Of a DNA stretch of 37,632 nucleotides, positions 1 through 6,219 are shown in pieces. The notes beneath the pieces were generated by a model. That model had not been told where the DNA came from. It worked only from the letters and a program-made list of their open reading frames with translations, and ran no database searches. The translations under genes and the position numbers were made by a program. The stretch lies in assembly GCA_947501115.1 (NCBI GenBank), contig CANMVX010000036.1, positions 1 through 37,632 on the forward strand. The letters run 5' to 3'. Position 1 is the first letter of the stretch. Each line of letters opens with the position of its first letter. This stretch comes from Haliscomenobacteraceae bacterium (GTDB lineage Bacteria > Bacteroidota > Bacteroidia > Chitinophagales > Saprospiraceae).

Positions 1-218
1 AAAATTATTTGTTCTTAGACCAAAAAAGAAAATTAGGTTTGGTAAAAAGAATACAAAAACAAATTGATAAATTCGCCTTAACTAATGACGACCTAAAATT
101 TGCATCTGATTGATTTTTTGGCAGATAAGTTTTCGTTAGTCAGAATTTTCGACCGACTACAGAGACAGACAAAAATTTAAAAATCAATCTCAAAAATTTG
201 AATTAAAAATTTATACAT

Positions 219-240
219 TTACCAATTTTTGGTAACTTTG
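219..240 (+). promoter_or_regulatory. Probable ParDE operator and -7 promoter element
   Basis: A perfect inverted repeat, TTACCA (219-224) and TGGTAA (230-235) with a 5-bp spacer, lies 22 bp upstream of the ParD start. It overlaps TAACTTTG (233-240), which fits the Bacteroidetes -7 consensus TAnnTTTG. ParD-type antitoxins normally repress their own promoter, so an operator over the -7 box is the likely reading. No convincing -33 TTTG is seen at the right distance. Function is inferred from position and symmetry. Confidence 0.5.
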
Positions 241-257
241 TTTAAACTTTAAATGAA

Positions 258-506
258 ATGAAAAATACATCAATATCATTAGGAAATTATTTTGACCAGT
301 TTGTGAGTAACCAAGTATCGGTAGGGCGTTATAAAAATGTGAGTGAAGTTATACGGGCAGGACTCCGACTTTTAGAGAATGAAGAAAGTAAAGTTATTGC
401 TTTGAAAAACGCGATTCAAAAAGGATTAGAAAGCCCAAGAGTCGAAAACTTTAACTTTGACGAAAATTTAATACAACTAAAAGCCGAAAAAAGAAAAAAT
501 GGCTAA
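258..506 (+). CDS. parD: ParD/CopG-family ribbon-helix-helix antitoxin
   Basis: The 82-aa protein has the size and layout of type II ParD antitoxins. An N-terminal ribbon-helix-helix DNA-binding domain (about residues 1-45) includes the typical VSVGRYKNVSEVIRAGLRLL segment, followed by a charged tail that would wrap the toxin. ParD normally binds ParE and represses the shared promoter; a palindrome sits 22 bp upstream. The gene overlaps the downstream toxin ORF by 8 bp (the toxin ATG is at 499), the usual coupled arrangement. The toxin reading frame is broken, so this antitoxin may now be an orphan. Family assignment is secure from sequence; regulation is inferred. Confidence 0.88.
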   Translation: MKNTSISLGNYFDQFVSNQVSVGRYKNVSEVIRAGLRLLENEESKVIALKNAIQKGLESPRVENFNFDENLIQLKAEKRKNG

Positions 507-799
507 AATTATTTTAAGACAAGAAGCCATTGATGACTTGAATAATATTTGGGAATATACTTTTGAAAAATGGTCTGAATCGCAAGCAGACAAATATTAT
601 TCAATGCTGAAACTTTCTTGTAAGGAAATCGGAAAAAAATCCTGAAATTGGAAAAGAATATGATGAAATTAACAAAAATTTATTCGGATTACATTCAGGA
701 AGACATATAATATTCTATCGATTTATTGATAAATTCGAAATTGAAGTTATCAGAATATTGCACGAAAGAATGGATTTGAAAATCAGATTAAATGAATAA
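499..799 (+). pseudogene. parE: ParE/RelE-superfamily toxin, frameshifted
   Basis: The first frame begins MAKIILRQEAIDDLNNIWEY and continues through WSESQADKYYSML, the standard ParE N-terminus, but stops at 643-645. Adding or removing one base in the A-run at about 632-639 restores NPEIGKEYDEI, then GLHSGRHIIFYR and VIRILHERMD, the conserved C-terminal strands of ParE, to a stop at 797-799. Full length would be about 99 aa, normal for the family. ParE toxins poison DNA gyrase; this one is predicted dead unless slippage on the A-run, or a sequencing error, restores the frame. It overlaps parD by 8 bp. Confidence 0.85.
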
Positions 800-801
800 A
801 A

Positions 802-1023
802 AAACTACCACTAACAGCTAGAGTTTCGTGACGCCCAGCGGGCATGCCTTGAAACTCCCGTTGAACATGACCGGTTTTTATGGGGTTGTAGTGAATTGAT
901 TTTAATTTTTTGTCGATGACTCTTGAAGGTTTTCTTTTTTTTGTTACCATAACGATTAAATTTTTAGTTTTGGTAAGGTAACTGTTTTTTAGATAGGTAG
1001 CTACCGGAGGTTTCGTTCAACAG
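802..1023 (+). repeat. 222-bp repeat R1, copy 1 (attC-like hairpin plus ORF-less cassette body)
   Basis: This stretch matches 7665-7886 over 222 bp with scattered substitutions. It begins with an attC-like hairpin (808-866) and ends with GTTCAAC (1015-1021), the complement of the GTTGAAC core at 860-866. No ORF is present. It contains GTTACCA/TGGTAA arms (943-949 and 971-976) that could fold. In copy 2 the next bases belong to the attC ahead of the GNAT gene; here a 768-bp segment with the HigBA genes lies in between. Confidence 0.8.
808..866 (+). other. attC-like recombination site
   Basis: An imperfect palindrome starts in a CTAAC box and ends at GTTGAAC, which fits the integron core GTTRRRY. 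The inner arms AGAGTTTC (820-827) and GAAACTC (851-857) pair, with unpaired bases on one side, as attC sites show on the folded strand. Length, about 59 nt, is at the short end of the attC range. The same site recurs at 7672-7730, where it closes the decarboxylase cassette. Confidence 0.55.
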
Positions 1024-1107
1024 CGTTATGCCACATGCTTATAATCATGTCGATGTAAGAAACCATCAAAACTTGCATTTGGTTATCTAAACAGGTAGCT
1101 TTGTCTC

Positions 1108-1461
1108 GTGGATGAAAAATTTCTAAGGGAAGCATACGTTTACGAAGATGAATTTTGGACCTTCTATAACGCACAGACGAAAACGGTTCAGGACAAAATT
1201 GACTGGATTATCGGTCTTGTCAGAACCGTAAAAATTATTCCTGAGAAATTTTTCAAACACCTGGAAGGAAATGATGGACTTTTCGAAATGAGAATAAAAG
1301 TTGGCAGTAATATCTTTCGAGTTTTTTGCTTTTTTGACAAAGGGAATTTGATAATTATTCTGAATGGATTTCAGAAAAAGACGGACAAAACCCCTAAAAA
1401 TGAAATTGAAAAAGCTGAACGTTTAAAACAGAAATACCATGAAGAGCGACAAAACAACTAA
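1108..1461 (+). CDS. higB: HigB-like toxin of the RelE/phage Gp49 family
   Basis: The 117-aa protein resembles the RelE-like HigB/Gp49 mRNA-interferase toxins of Bacteroidetes. It has the diagnostic run [17 protein letters not shown] (about 48-64), then [11 protein letters not shown], and [14 protein letters not shown] before a helical basic tail ([12 protein letters not shown]). Toxins of this family cut mRNA on the ribosome. The only in-frame start is GTG at 1108; the nearby ATG at 1112 is out of frame. The gene overlaps the antitoxin by 23 bp, in the reversed toxin-first order usual for HigBA. The pair seems to be an inserted cassette (about 1024-1791). Family call is firm; activity is inferred. 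Confidence 0.88.
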   Translation: MDEKFLREAYVYEDEFWTFYNAQTKTVQDKIDWIIGLVRTVKIIPEKFFKHLEGNDGLFEMRIKVGSNIFRVFCFFDKGNLIIILNGFQKKTDKTPKNEIEKAERLKQKYHEERQNN

Positions 1462-1747
1462 ACTAGTTTCCTGGGACGATCATATTGACGAAAAACATGG
1501 AAAAATAGGAACCCCAACAAGAGACAAATACGAAGGGGAGTTTGAAGCCTTTAAGATTGGTGTTCTTATTCAGGAAGCGCGTAAGAGAAAAAATCTGACG
1601 CAAGAAGAACTTGCCTTGAAAGTAGGAACAACAAAAAACTACATTTCGCGTATTGAAAATAATGCCAGTGACATTAGACTATCGACTCTTATGAGAATTA
1701 TCCGAGAAGGTCTTGACGGACAAGTGTCCTTGATTTTTGATCTATAG
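1439..1747 (+). CDS. higA: HigA-like XRE-family helix-turn-helix antitoxin
   Basis: The 102-aa protein carries an HTH_3/XRE domain at about residues 39-95. The motif [20 protein letters not shown] and the recognition-helix region [12 protein letters not shown] are clear. The N-terminal 40 residues (including [13 protein letters not shown]) resemble the arm of Bacteroidetes HigA antitoxins that contacts the toxin. Its start lies inside the toxin ORF, so the two are translationally coupled. HigA proteins neutralise HigB and repress the operon. No clear operator palindrome was found upstream of 1108. Confidence 0.88.
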   Translation: MKSDKTTKLVSWDDHIDEKHGKIGTPTRDKYEGEFEAFKIGVLIQEARKRKNLTQEELALKVGTTKNYISRIENNASDIRLSTLMRIIREGLDGQVSLIFDL

Positions 1748-1781
1748 TTCTTGACATAAATACATTCGTAAAAAAGGACAA

Positions 1782-1913
1782 GGCATAAAAGGTAGGCAAG
1801 CGCAATTTTAGCGTTTCGGTAGTTTGAAAAATTTTACTACTTTGGTACATTCGTGTAGGCTGATAGTTTAATCGAACCAATCCCAAACTGCGCCTGCTCC
1901 CAAACCGTTAGGC
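1782..1913 (+). other. attC-like site, long-stem type (copy 1)
   Basis: The box GGCATAA (1782-1788) complements GTTATGC(C) at 1025-1032, the start of the HigBA segment. The classic core GTTAGGC closes the site at 1907-1913. Between them GGCAAGCGCAATTTT pairs with CCAAACTGCGCCTGC (with G-U pairs), leaving a loop of about 70 nt. The total of about 130 nt is within the attC range. The related copy at 7878-8006 has a mutated core (CTTAGGC). Confidence 0.6.
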
Positions 1914-1989
1914 TATTTCGACATTACTAAATCTAAATATCTGTATTTATATTCATCTGTTTCTGACAATCATTTCACATCTTTATCAA

Positions 1990-2321
1990 GTGAAAAAAGA
2001 GAAAATATAGTTTCGAGCGATATCTTTGATACTGAATTTATTCAACTTTTTAGCAAAGACACAAGACAAATCAATAAAGCCGATTGGCAGTTTAATTAGC
2101 AAGGACAATTAAAACTGGCTGAAAGAGAAGTTTACAAGCTTGTTATTAAAGACAATATAAAAATCATTCAAGGTCTTATCAGTATTAAGGACAAGCAAGA
2201 AGATCATATTTTATGCACCTCATTGAGAGCTCAAAATTCAATAAGAATAAAAACAAAGTTTATTTAGGTGTTCCTGGAAATATTGTTGATTATGCTAGTA
2301 AAGTTTCTTTTGATTACATTA
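1990..2321 (+). pseudogene. Degenerate chimeric copy of the GNAT-like module gene
   Basis: The sequence starts at the same GTG position as the intact gene at 8083 but lacks about 46 bp near its 5' end and has an in-frame TAG for Trp at about 2097. Up to about 2185 it follows the 8083 gene nearly base for base. After the shared stretch AAAATCATTCAAGGTCTTA it switches to the sequence of the other degenerate copy (9150-9305). It ends at the target site of the inserted element at 2322. It cannot encode the 174-aa protein. The switch suggests deletion between tandem paralogues. Confidence 0.8.
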
Positions 2322-2693
2322 TTAAAGTTTCGGAGCAAATTATCGTATCATTTTGTAAGGACATATAATGATGGAAAAATGAATTTAAACCATTTATTTC
2401 AACTAATTATCTTATTTTCTAACCGTTTCTAGCATTAATTTCAATGAAATTATAACCTTGGTGAGTTCTTTGACTCAATGATGTTTTTTAGCGGTTTTTA
2501 ATAAAATATTTGAATCTGATGAATATTCACCCGCTTCAGAGATATTTTTAATAATTTTATTATGTTGCATTTTTGAATGATTTGGAAATTTGTATTTAAC
2601 CAACTAAAAATTAACAAGTTATGCCCCAAAACGCAACTTTTTTACCATTTTATTTGGTTGATAATCAGCTTTTTAGCAACTCCGAAACTTTAG
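2322..2693. mobile_element. 372-bp MITE-like derivative of a DDE insertion sequence, with 8-bp target duplication
   Basis: The element has terminal inverted repeats of 13 bp (TAAAGTTTCGGAG at the left, CTCCGAAACTTTA at the right) and lies between copies of TTACATTA (2314-2321 and 2694-2701). The uninterrupted site is present at 9298-9305 in the duplicate region. Its right 200 bp match 33690-33887, the end of the decayed IS at 32455-33887. Read on the minus strand, this includes a transposase N-terminal remnant (EYSSDSNILLK). It keeps no functional transposase, so it would have moved using an enzyme supplied in trans. Confidence 0.85.
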
Positions 2694-2736
2694 TTACATT
2701 ACTGGATAATCCGGGCACCTATATCACCGGATTATC

Positions 2737-2879
2737 CACAGTTATCTCTCTTATTAGAAAGTGGAACTGATTTGACATACATACAAGAATTATTACACAT
2801 CAGCAAGATAACTGAAATACACACACGTGTTAGTACCAAAAGCATCCAGCAGATTAAAAGTCCATTTGATGGTTTATAA
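2737..2879 (+). pseudogene. Tyrosine recombinase (integrase) 3' end, remnant copy 1
   Basis: Translation gives LLESGTDLTYIQELL, then ITEIHTRVSTKSIQQIKSPF and a TAA stop at 2877. This is the C-terminal end of a phage-integrase/XerC/IntI-type recombinase. The box around the catalytic tyrosine (normally EIYTHVS) reads EIHTRVS, so the nucleophile is lost. The HSxATH box is collapsed by a small indel (CACAGTTATCTCTC). The same indel occurs in copies 2 and 3, so the copies descend from a gene already dead. The family is clear; whether it was an integron integrase or another XerC-like enzyme is not. Confidence 0.8.
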
Positions 2880-2987
2880 AAAAATAGTATTTATCTTTAT
2901 ACGCGAAAACGAAATAAACCTTCGCTAATACAACCAAAACTAGGAGTATGGCCGAAAGTATGTTTCGCCTATAGGTGGTAGTTGGTG
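2880..2987 (+). other. attI-like non-coding unit and cassette junction, copy 1
   Basis: About 105 bp after the integrase stop is shared by four copies in the window. It includes CTTCGCTAATACAACCAAAA and a hairpin whose arms in this copy are ATGGCCGAAA and TTTCGCCTAT. Identity ends at the core GTTGGTG (2981-2987). After the shared G and TT the sequence belongs to the downstream gene segment. The position downstream of an integrase 3' end fits an attI of the arrangement known from Treponema denticola, where the integrase and cassettes share an orientation. Confidence 0.55.
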
Positions 2988-3019
2988 GTAATGGTAACAA
3001 GACACAACCGACAGTCGAA

Positions 3020-3886
3020 ATGAACGAAACGAAAGAGCTATATCTTGAAAGTTTGAATAGAGCAATTCAATTCATTGAGAATAATCTTGACAAGAAAATT
3101 CTCTTGAAAGATGTTGCCAGTGAAGCATTTTTATCAGAGTACCATTTTCATAGAATATTTAAGTCTTTGACGGGTGAAACAGTTAAAGAATTTTTGCTGC
3201 GACTGAAAACAGAAAGAGCTGCAATACGATTAAAACATTCAAAAAACGACATCGGGCAAATTGCATTTGAAAATGGTTTTGAAAACCACGAAACATTCAC
3301 GAGAGCCTTCAAAAGATATTTTCAGCTTTCACCGCTAGAATACAGAGAAGCAATTCAAGAAGTAGTTGAAAAAAAGATAAAAGATTACCAAAAAAAAGCT
3401 ATAAATCTGAATGAATTGAAAGTTGAAGAACCGATTGTCAAGCACATTCCAGACTTACATTTGGCTTATATTAGAAATACAGGTTCTTACGACAAAGTGG
3501 CTTCCTCATTTCAGCGCCTTATGCTTTGGGCGGCAACTCATTTTGTTTTGAAATTGACACCTACAACATTAGGAATTGTTCACGACAATCCAGACCTAAC
3601 TAATGAAGAAAAAATCCGTTTTGACGCCTGTGTAATTGTAAACAAACCTGTTCAGCCAAAAGGTGAGCTTGGTTATAAGAAAATAGATTGCGGAAAATTT
3701 GCCATATTCCGTTATAAAGGGCCTTATGAGAACTTTTATTCGGTTTATGACTACATCTATAATGTTTGTCTATCTGAAAAAGGTTGGGAATTGGCAGATA
3801 AGCCTGCTTTGGAATGGTATATTAAATCGCCACCGTTTTTCAAACCTGAGAATTATGTAACGGATTTTTATGTTCCAATCAAATAG
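3020..3886 (+). CDS. AraC-family regulator with GyrI-like effector domain
   Basis: The N-terminal part (about residues 8-105) is a double helix-turn-helix AraC DNA-binding domain, with the typical FLSEYHFHRIFKSLTGETV and IAFENGFENHETFTRAFKRYF segments. The remainder (about 130-288) matches the GyrI-like/SOUL small-molecule-binding fold, with RNTGSYDKV and an ending of the YKGPYENFYSVYDYIY type. This is the architecture of multidrug-sensing regulators such as Rob and BmrR-like proteins. ATG at 3020 is preferred: the upstream in-frame GTG at 2975 lies in the recombination junction. It is the first gene of a probable cassette with an SRPBCC protein and an unknown gene. Ligand and targets are unknown. 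Confidence 0.85.
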   Translation: MNETKELYLESLNRAIQFIENNLDKKILLKDVASEAFLSEYHFHRIFKSLTGETVKEFLLRLKTERAAIRLKHSKNDIGQIAFENGFENHETFTRAFKRYFQLSPLEYREAIQEVVEKKIKDYQKKAINLNELKVEEPIVKHIPDLHLAYIRNTGSYDKVASSFQRLMLWAATHFVLKLTPTTLGIVHDNPDLTNEEKIRFDACVIVNKPVQPKGELGYKKIDCGKFAIFRYKGPYENFYSVYDYIYNVCLSEKGWELADKPALEWYIKSPPFFKPENYVTDFYVPIK

Positions 3887-3955
3887 CAAGAAACGTCAAA
3901 AAAAAATAATTAGCCAAAGGTAACTTTGCACTATCATTCACTAAATCATAAAAAA

Positions 3956-4447
3956 ATGAGAAAAAAATTGGCAGTCGCAGTTTTATCAATTTTGGCAATA
4001 GTCGCCTTAGTATTCGTAATAGGTCTGTTTCTTCCTAAGCAAAGAGAATTTGTTAAAACAGCGACTTTTAAAAGTTCACCAGAAAAGGTTTTCCAAATTG
4101 TAACAGACTTGAAAAACCAAACATCTTGGAGAAGCGATGTTAAGGAAATCAATATTATTGAAGAAAACTCTTGGACAGAAGTTCCAAAAAAAGGAACACC
4201 CTTAACCTTTAAAACAAAAAAGAAAATTTTAAATCAACTTTTTGAAATTGAAATAATTGAGCCAAAAAGTTTCAACGGATCTTGGATAGGCACGTTTGAG
4301 CGATCTTCAACAGGGACGAATGTTGTTTTCAAAGAAATAATTACAATTAAAAATCCAATTTTCAGGGTATTGAGCCCAATATTTGTTGACATTGACCAAA
4401 CAATGGAACTTTATATGAACAATCTGAAAACTAAATTGGGAGAATAA
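3956..4447 (+). CDS. SRPBCC (START/polyketide cyclase-like) protein with N-terminal membrane anchor
   Basis: A 163-aa protein. Residues about 4-25 (LAVAVLSILAIVALVFVIGL) form a transmembrane anchor. The rest is a helix-grip SRPBCC domain, opening with FVKTATFKSSPEKVFQIVTDL and LKNQTSWRSDV, as in polyketide cyclase/dehydrase family members that bind lipophilic ligands. ATG at 3956 is chosen over the earlier in-frame TTG at 3926 because the hydrophobic segment then begins right after the basic start (MRKK). TAACTTTG at 3921-3928 matches a Bacteroidetes -7 element, so it may also have its own promoter. The gene lies 69 bp after the AraC/GyrI regulator and 1 bp before the next gene. Ligand unknown. 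Confidence 0.75.
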   Translation: MRKKLAVAVLSILAIVALVFVIGLFLPKQREFVKTATFKSSPEKVFQIVTDLKNQTSWRSDVKEINIIEENSWTEVPKKGTPLTFKTKKKILNQLFEIEIIEPKSFNGSWIGTFERSSTGTNVVFKEIITIKNPIFRVLSPIFVDIDQTMELYMNNLKTKLGE

Positions 4448-4448
4448 T

Positions 4449-4859
4449 ATGACAAAGAAAAAAACTTGGCTGGATAAATTGAATGAATCAAAACAACCAC
4501 ATACAGTTAAATTAATGAAAGCATTTGCAGGTATTCCAGCAGAAAGCAACTTATTCATTCCCTCACCCAAATTGATAGATGAATACATTCAACACATTGG
4601 ATTTGGAAAGCGTATAGACACAAAAACTTTGCGGAAAGACCTTGCATTGGAACATAATGCAGATTACACTTGTCCAGTAACGACAGGAATATTTTTAAGA
4701 ATTGTTGCAGAAGCAAACTATGAAAAATTACAGCAAGGAATAAGTTTGAAAGAAATTACACCCTTTTGGAGAGTAATAGAACCAAATAGTGCATTAGCCA
4801 AAAAACTTACATTTGGACAAGAATTCTTAGTACAACAAATTGACAACGAAACCGAATGA
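4449..4859 (+). CDS. Conserved hypothetical protein
   Basis: A 136-aa soluble protein with no signal or membrane segment. Visible features are PSPKLIDEYIQHIGFGKRID near the middle, ADYTCPVTTGIFLRIVAEA (about 75-93) and a C-terminal TPFWRVIEP segment. Close relatives seem widespread in Bacteroidetes next to AraC regulators. The pattern of a segment around TCPVTTGIFLR followed by PFWRV slightly recalls MGMT-like alkyltransferase domains (PCHRV), but the catalytic PCHR box is absent, so I do not assign a function. It starts 1 bp after the SRPBCC stop, so the three genes form one operon inside one cassette. Confidence 0.6.
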   Translation: MTKKKTWLDKLNESKQPHTVKLMKAFAGIPAESNLFIPSPKLIDEYIQHIGFGKRIDTKTLRKDLALEHNADYTCPVTTGIFLRIVAEANYEKLQQGISLKEITPFWRVIEPNSALAKKLTFGQEFLVQQIDNETE

Positions 4860-4868
4860 AAGAACCCA

Positions 4869-4918
4869 CTACCGCCAACAGTGTTCAAGCGCCATGACCC
4901 TGCCGCAGGTGCAACACT
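4869..4918 (+). other. Truncated attC-like site closing the AraC/SRPBCC cassette
   Basis: CTACCGCCAAC (4869-4879) complements GTTGGTGGTAA at the cassette start (2981-2991) at 9 of 11 positions; both mismatches are transitions. The inner arms AGTGTT (4880-4885) and AACACT (4913-4918) pair, with a small CCTGC/GCAGG hairpin between. The expected GTT after AACACT is missing, so the site looks cut or mutated at the crossover point. Confidence 0.5.
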
Positions 4919-4940
4919 ACACTAAAAAGAAATAAACTAT

Positions 4941-4988
4941 AAATTCCTAAAAGTTCTTGTTCTGGAAAGTTTTAGGAATTTTATTTAT
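4941..4988 (+). terminator. Intrinsic terminator
   Basis: Perfect 12-bp arms AAATTCCTAAAA and TTTTAGGAATTT enclose a 17-nt loop and are followed by a T-rich tail. It lies about 80 bp after the stop at 4859 and would end the AraC-SRPBCC-hypothetical operon. Confidence 0.7.
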
Positions 4989-5072
4989 ATAAAACGTAAA
5001 CGATATTTAGACATACTTAGAATTATTAAAGATAAGAATTTAATTATGGTTGCCATAGGTATAACAGCAATA

Positions 5073-5129
5073 AAAAACACGTGTTTTTAAATAATAATTT
5101 GCACGTAATTTGTTTACCATATATATTTG
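5073..5129 (+). promoter_or_regulatory. Promoter and palindrome upstream of the DUF6364-PIN operon
   Basis: TATATTTG (5122-5129) fits the Bacteroidetes -7 consensus TAnnTTTG, with TTTG (5098-5101) 20 bp upstream as a -33 element. A perfect 16-bp palindrome, AAAAACACGTGTTTTT (5073-5088), lies just upstream of the -33 box and is a candidate operator for the toxin-antitoxin operon starting at 5155. Promoter matches are seen; regulation is inferred. Confidence 0.55.
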
Positions 5130-5154
5130 TTCTTAATATTAATAATTAAATGTA

Positions 5155-5406
5155 ATGAACACAAAGTTAACATTGACCATAGAGCAAACCGTTATTGAAA
5201 AAGCAAAAAAGTATGCTAAAGATAACGAGCGAAGTTTATCAGACTTAATTGAGAATTATTTAAAGGCACTTACCAAAGAAAGTGATGTAAATGATGATGT
5301 TGAATTAACTCCTGTGGTAAAATCCTTAAAAGGTTCTTTTACCGCACCTAAAAACTTTGATTACAAGAAAGAATTGGCTAATCGCTTATCTGAAAAATAT
5401 TTATAA
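5155..5406 (+). CDS. DUF6364-family antitoxin (ribbon-helix-helix type)
   Basis: An 83-aa protein with N-terminal MNTKLTLTIEQTVIEKAKKY and RSLSDLIENYLKAL, typical of DUF6364, a CopG-like ribbon-helix-helix family found beside PIN toxins in Bacteroidetes. The C-terminal part (LTPVVKSLKGSF, then DYKKELANRL) is the likely toxin-binding tail. The next gene starts 3 bp after its stop, so the two are cotranscribed. It has a good -33/-7 promoter 26 bp upstream and a 16-bp palindrome for possible autoregulation. Confidence 0.85.
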   Translation: MNTKLTLTIEQTVIEKAKKYAKDNERSLSDLIENYLKALTKESDVNDDVELTPVVKSLKGSFTAPKNFDYKKELANRLSEKYL

Positions 5407-5409
5407 CTA

Positions 5410-5835
5410 ATGACACAAATTTTAATCGATACAGACGTAATCCTCGATTTCTTTTTTGATAGACAACCTTTCGCAGAAAATGCTTCTAAAATTTTTTCCC
5501 TATCTGAATCAAAGAAAATAATAAGCTTTGTAACGCCTGTAATTATAAGTAATGTGTACTATTTGCTAAGACAAACTGCAACGCATGAAAAAGTAATCGA
5601 AAAATTAAAATTATTATTATCTATCACAAGCATATTAATGATGGATAATAATGTTGTTTTTCGAGCGCTAAATTCAGATTTTAAAGATTTTGAAGATGCT
5701 CTACAAAATTATTCAGCTGAACTAAATAAAGAAATTGATATAATAATAACCAGAAATATAAAAGATTTTAAATACAGTAAATTAGCTGTAATGACACCAG
5801 ACCAATTTTTAAAAACTAAATTTACCGGCCAATAA
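5410..5835 (+). CDS. PIN-domain ribonuclease toxin (VapC-like)
   Basis: A 141-aa PIN-domain protein. It begins ILIDTDVILDFFFDRQPF, with the first catalytic Asp at residue 7 and a following Asp, and continues with SNVYYLLRQ. It contains DFEDALQ near residue 97, supplying the second acidic cluster, and IDIIITRNIKDF near residue 115, the third. This is the Mg-dependent RNase fold of VapC toxins. It lies 3 bp after a DUF6364 antitoxin. Length is normal. Predicted active; the target RNA cannot be told. Confidence 0.88.
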   Translation: MTQILIDTDVILDFFFDRQPFAENASKIFSLSESKKIISFVTPVIISNVYYLLRQTATHEKVIEKLKLLLSITSILMMDNNVVFRALNSDFKDFEDALQNYSAELNKEIDIIITRNIKDFKYSKLAVMTPDQFLKTKFTGQ

Positions 5836-5936
5836 ACATTTCATAAGGCGAAAGATGCAAATTTAACTGGATTGTTAAAGCCCCTATTATAAGAGGACGT
5901 TGAGGTCAGATTTAAAATATCATAGATTAGTTGAGG

Positions 5937-6080
5937 CACAGTTATCTCTCTTATTAGAAAGTGAAACTGATTTGACATACATACAAGAATTATTACCCAG
6001 AAGCAAGACCTACTGAAATATACACTAATGTTAGAACCAAAAGCATCCAGTAGATTATAAGTCCATTTGATGGTTTATAG
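5937..6080 (+). pseudogene. Tyrosine recombinase 3' end, remnant copy 2
   Basis: Same family and same collapsed HSxATH box as the 2737 copy. Frames now give LLESETDLTYIQELL, then after a frameshift TEIYTNVRTKSIQ with the tyrosine kept, an internal TAG, and SPFDGL before the terminal TAG at 6078. It begins exactly at CACAG, as in the other copies, after about 100 bp of unrelated DNA downstream of the PIN gene (5836-5936) in which I see nothing. Confidence 0.78.
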
Positions 6081-6187
6081 AAAAATAGTATTTATATTTA
6101 GATACAAAAATGAAATAAACCTTCGCTAATACAACCAAAACTAGGTGTATGGGCGAAAGTTTGTTCCGCCTATATGGTAAGTTAGCG
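6081..6187 (+). other. attI-like non-coding unit and cassette junction, copy 2
   Basis: This matches the other three copies through the hairpin region (GGGCGAAA, loop, TTCCGCCT) to TATATGGTAA, with one extra A, then GTTAGCG (6181-6187). From there the sequence is private to the decarboxylase cassette. GTTAGCGG complements CCACCAAC at 7672-7679 at 6 of 8 positions. Confidence 0.55.
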
Positions 6188-6219
6188 GTAATTTGGGTAA
6201 GACCTTCACGATAGAAAAA

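Noticed and set aside
1698-1886. Minus-strand ORF of 62 codons
   Set aside because: It overlaps the HigA 3' end and the attC-like site, with no family likeness and a composition expected by chance.
4449-4859. MGMT-family DNA alkyltransferase
   Set aside because: A faint resemblance around PFWRV is not enough without the catalytic PCHR box.
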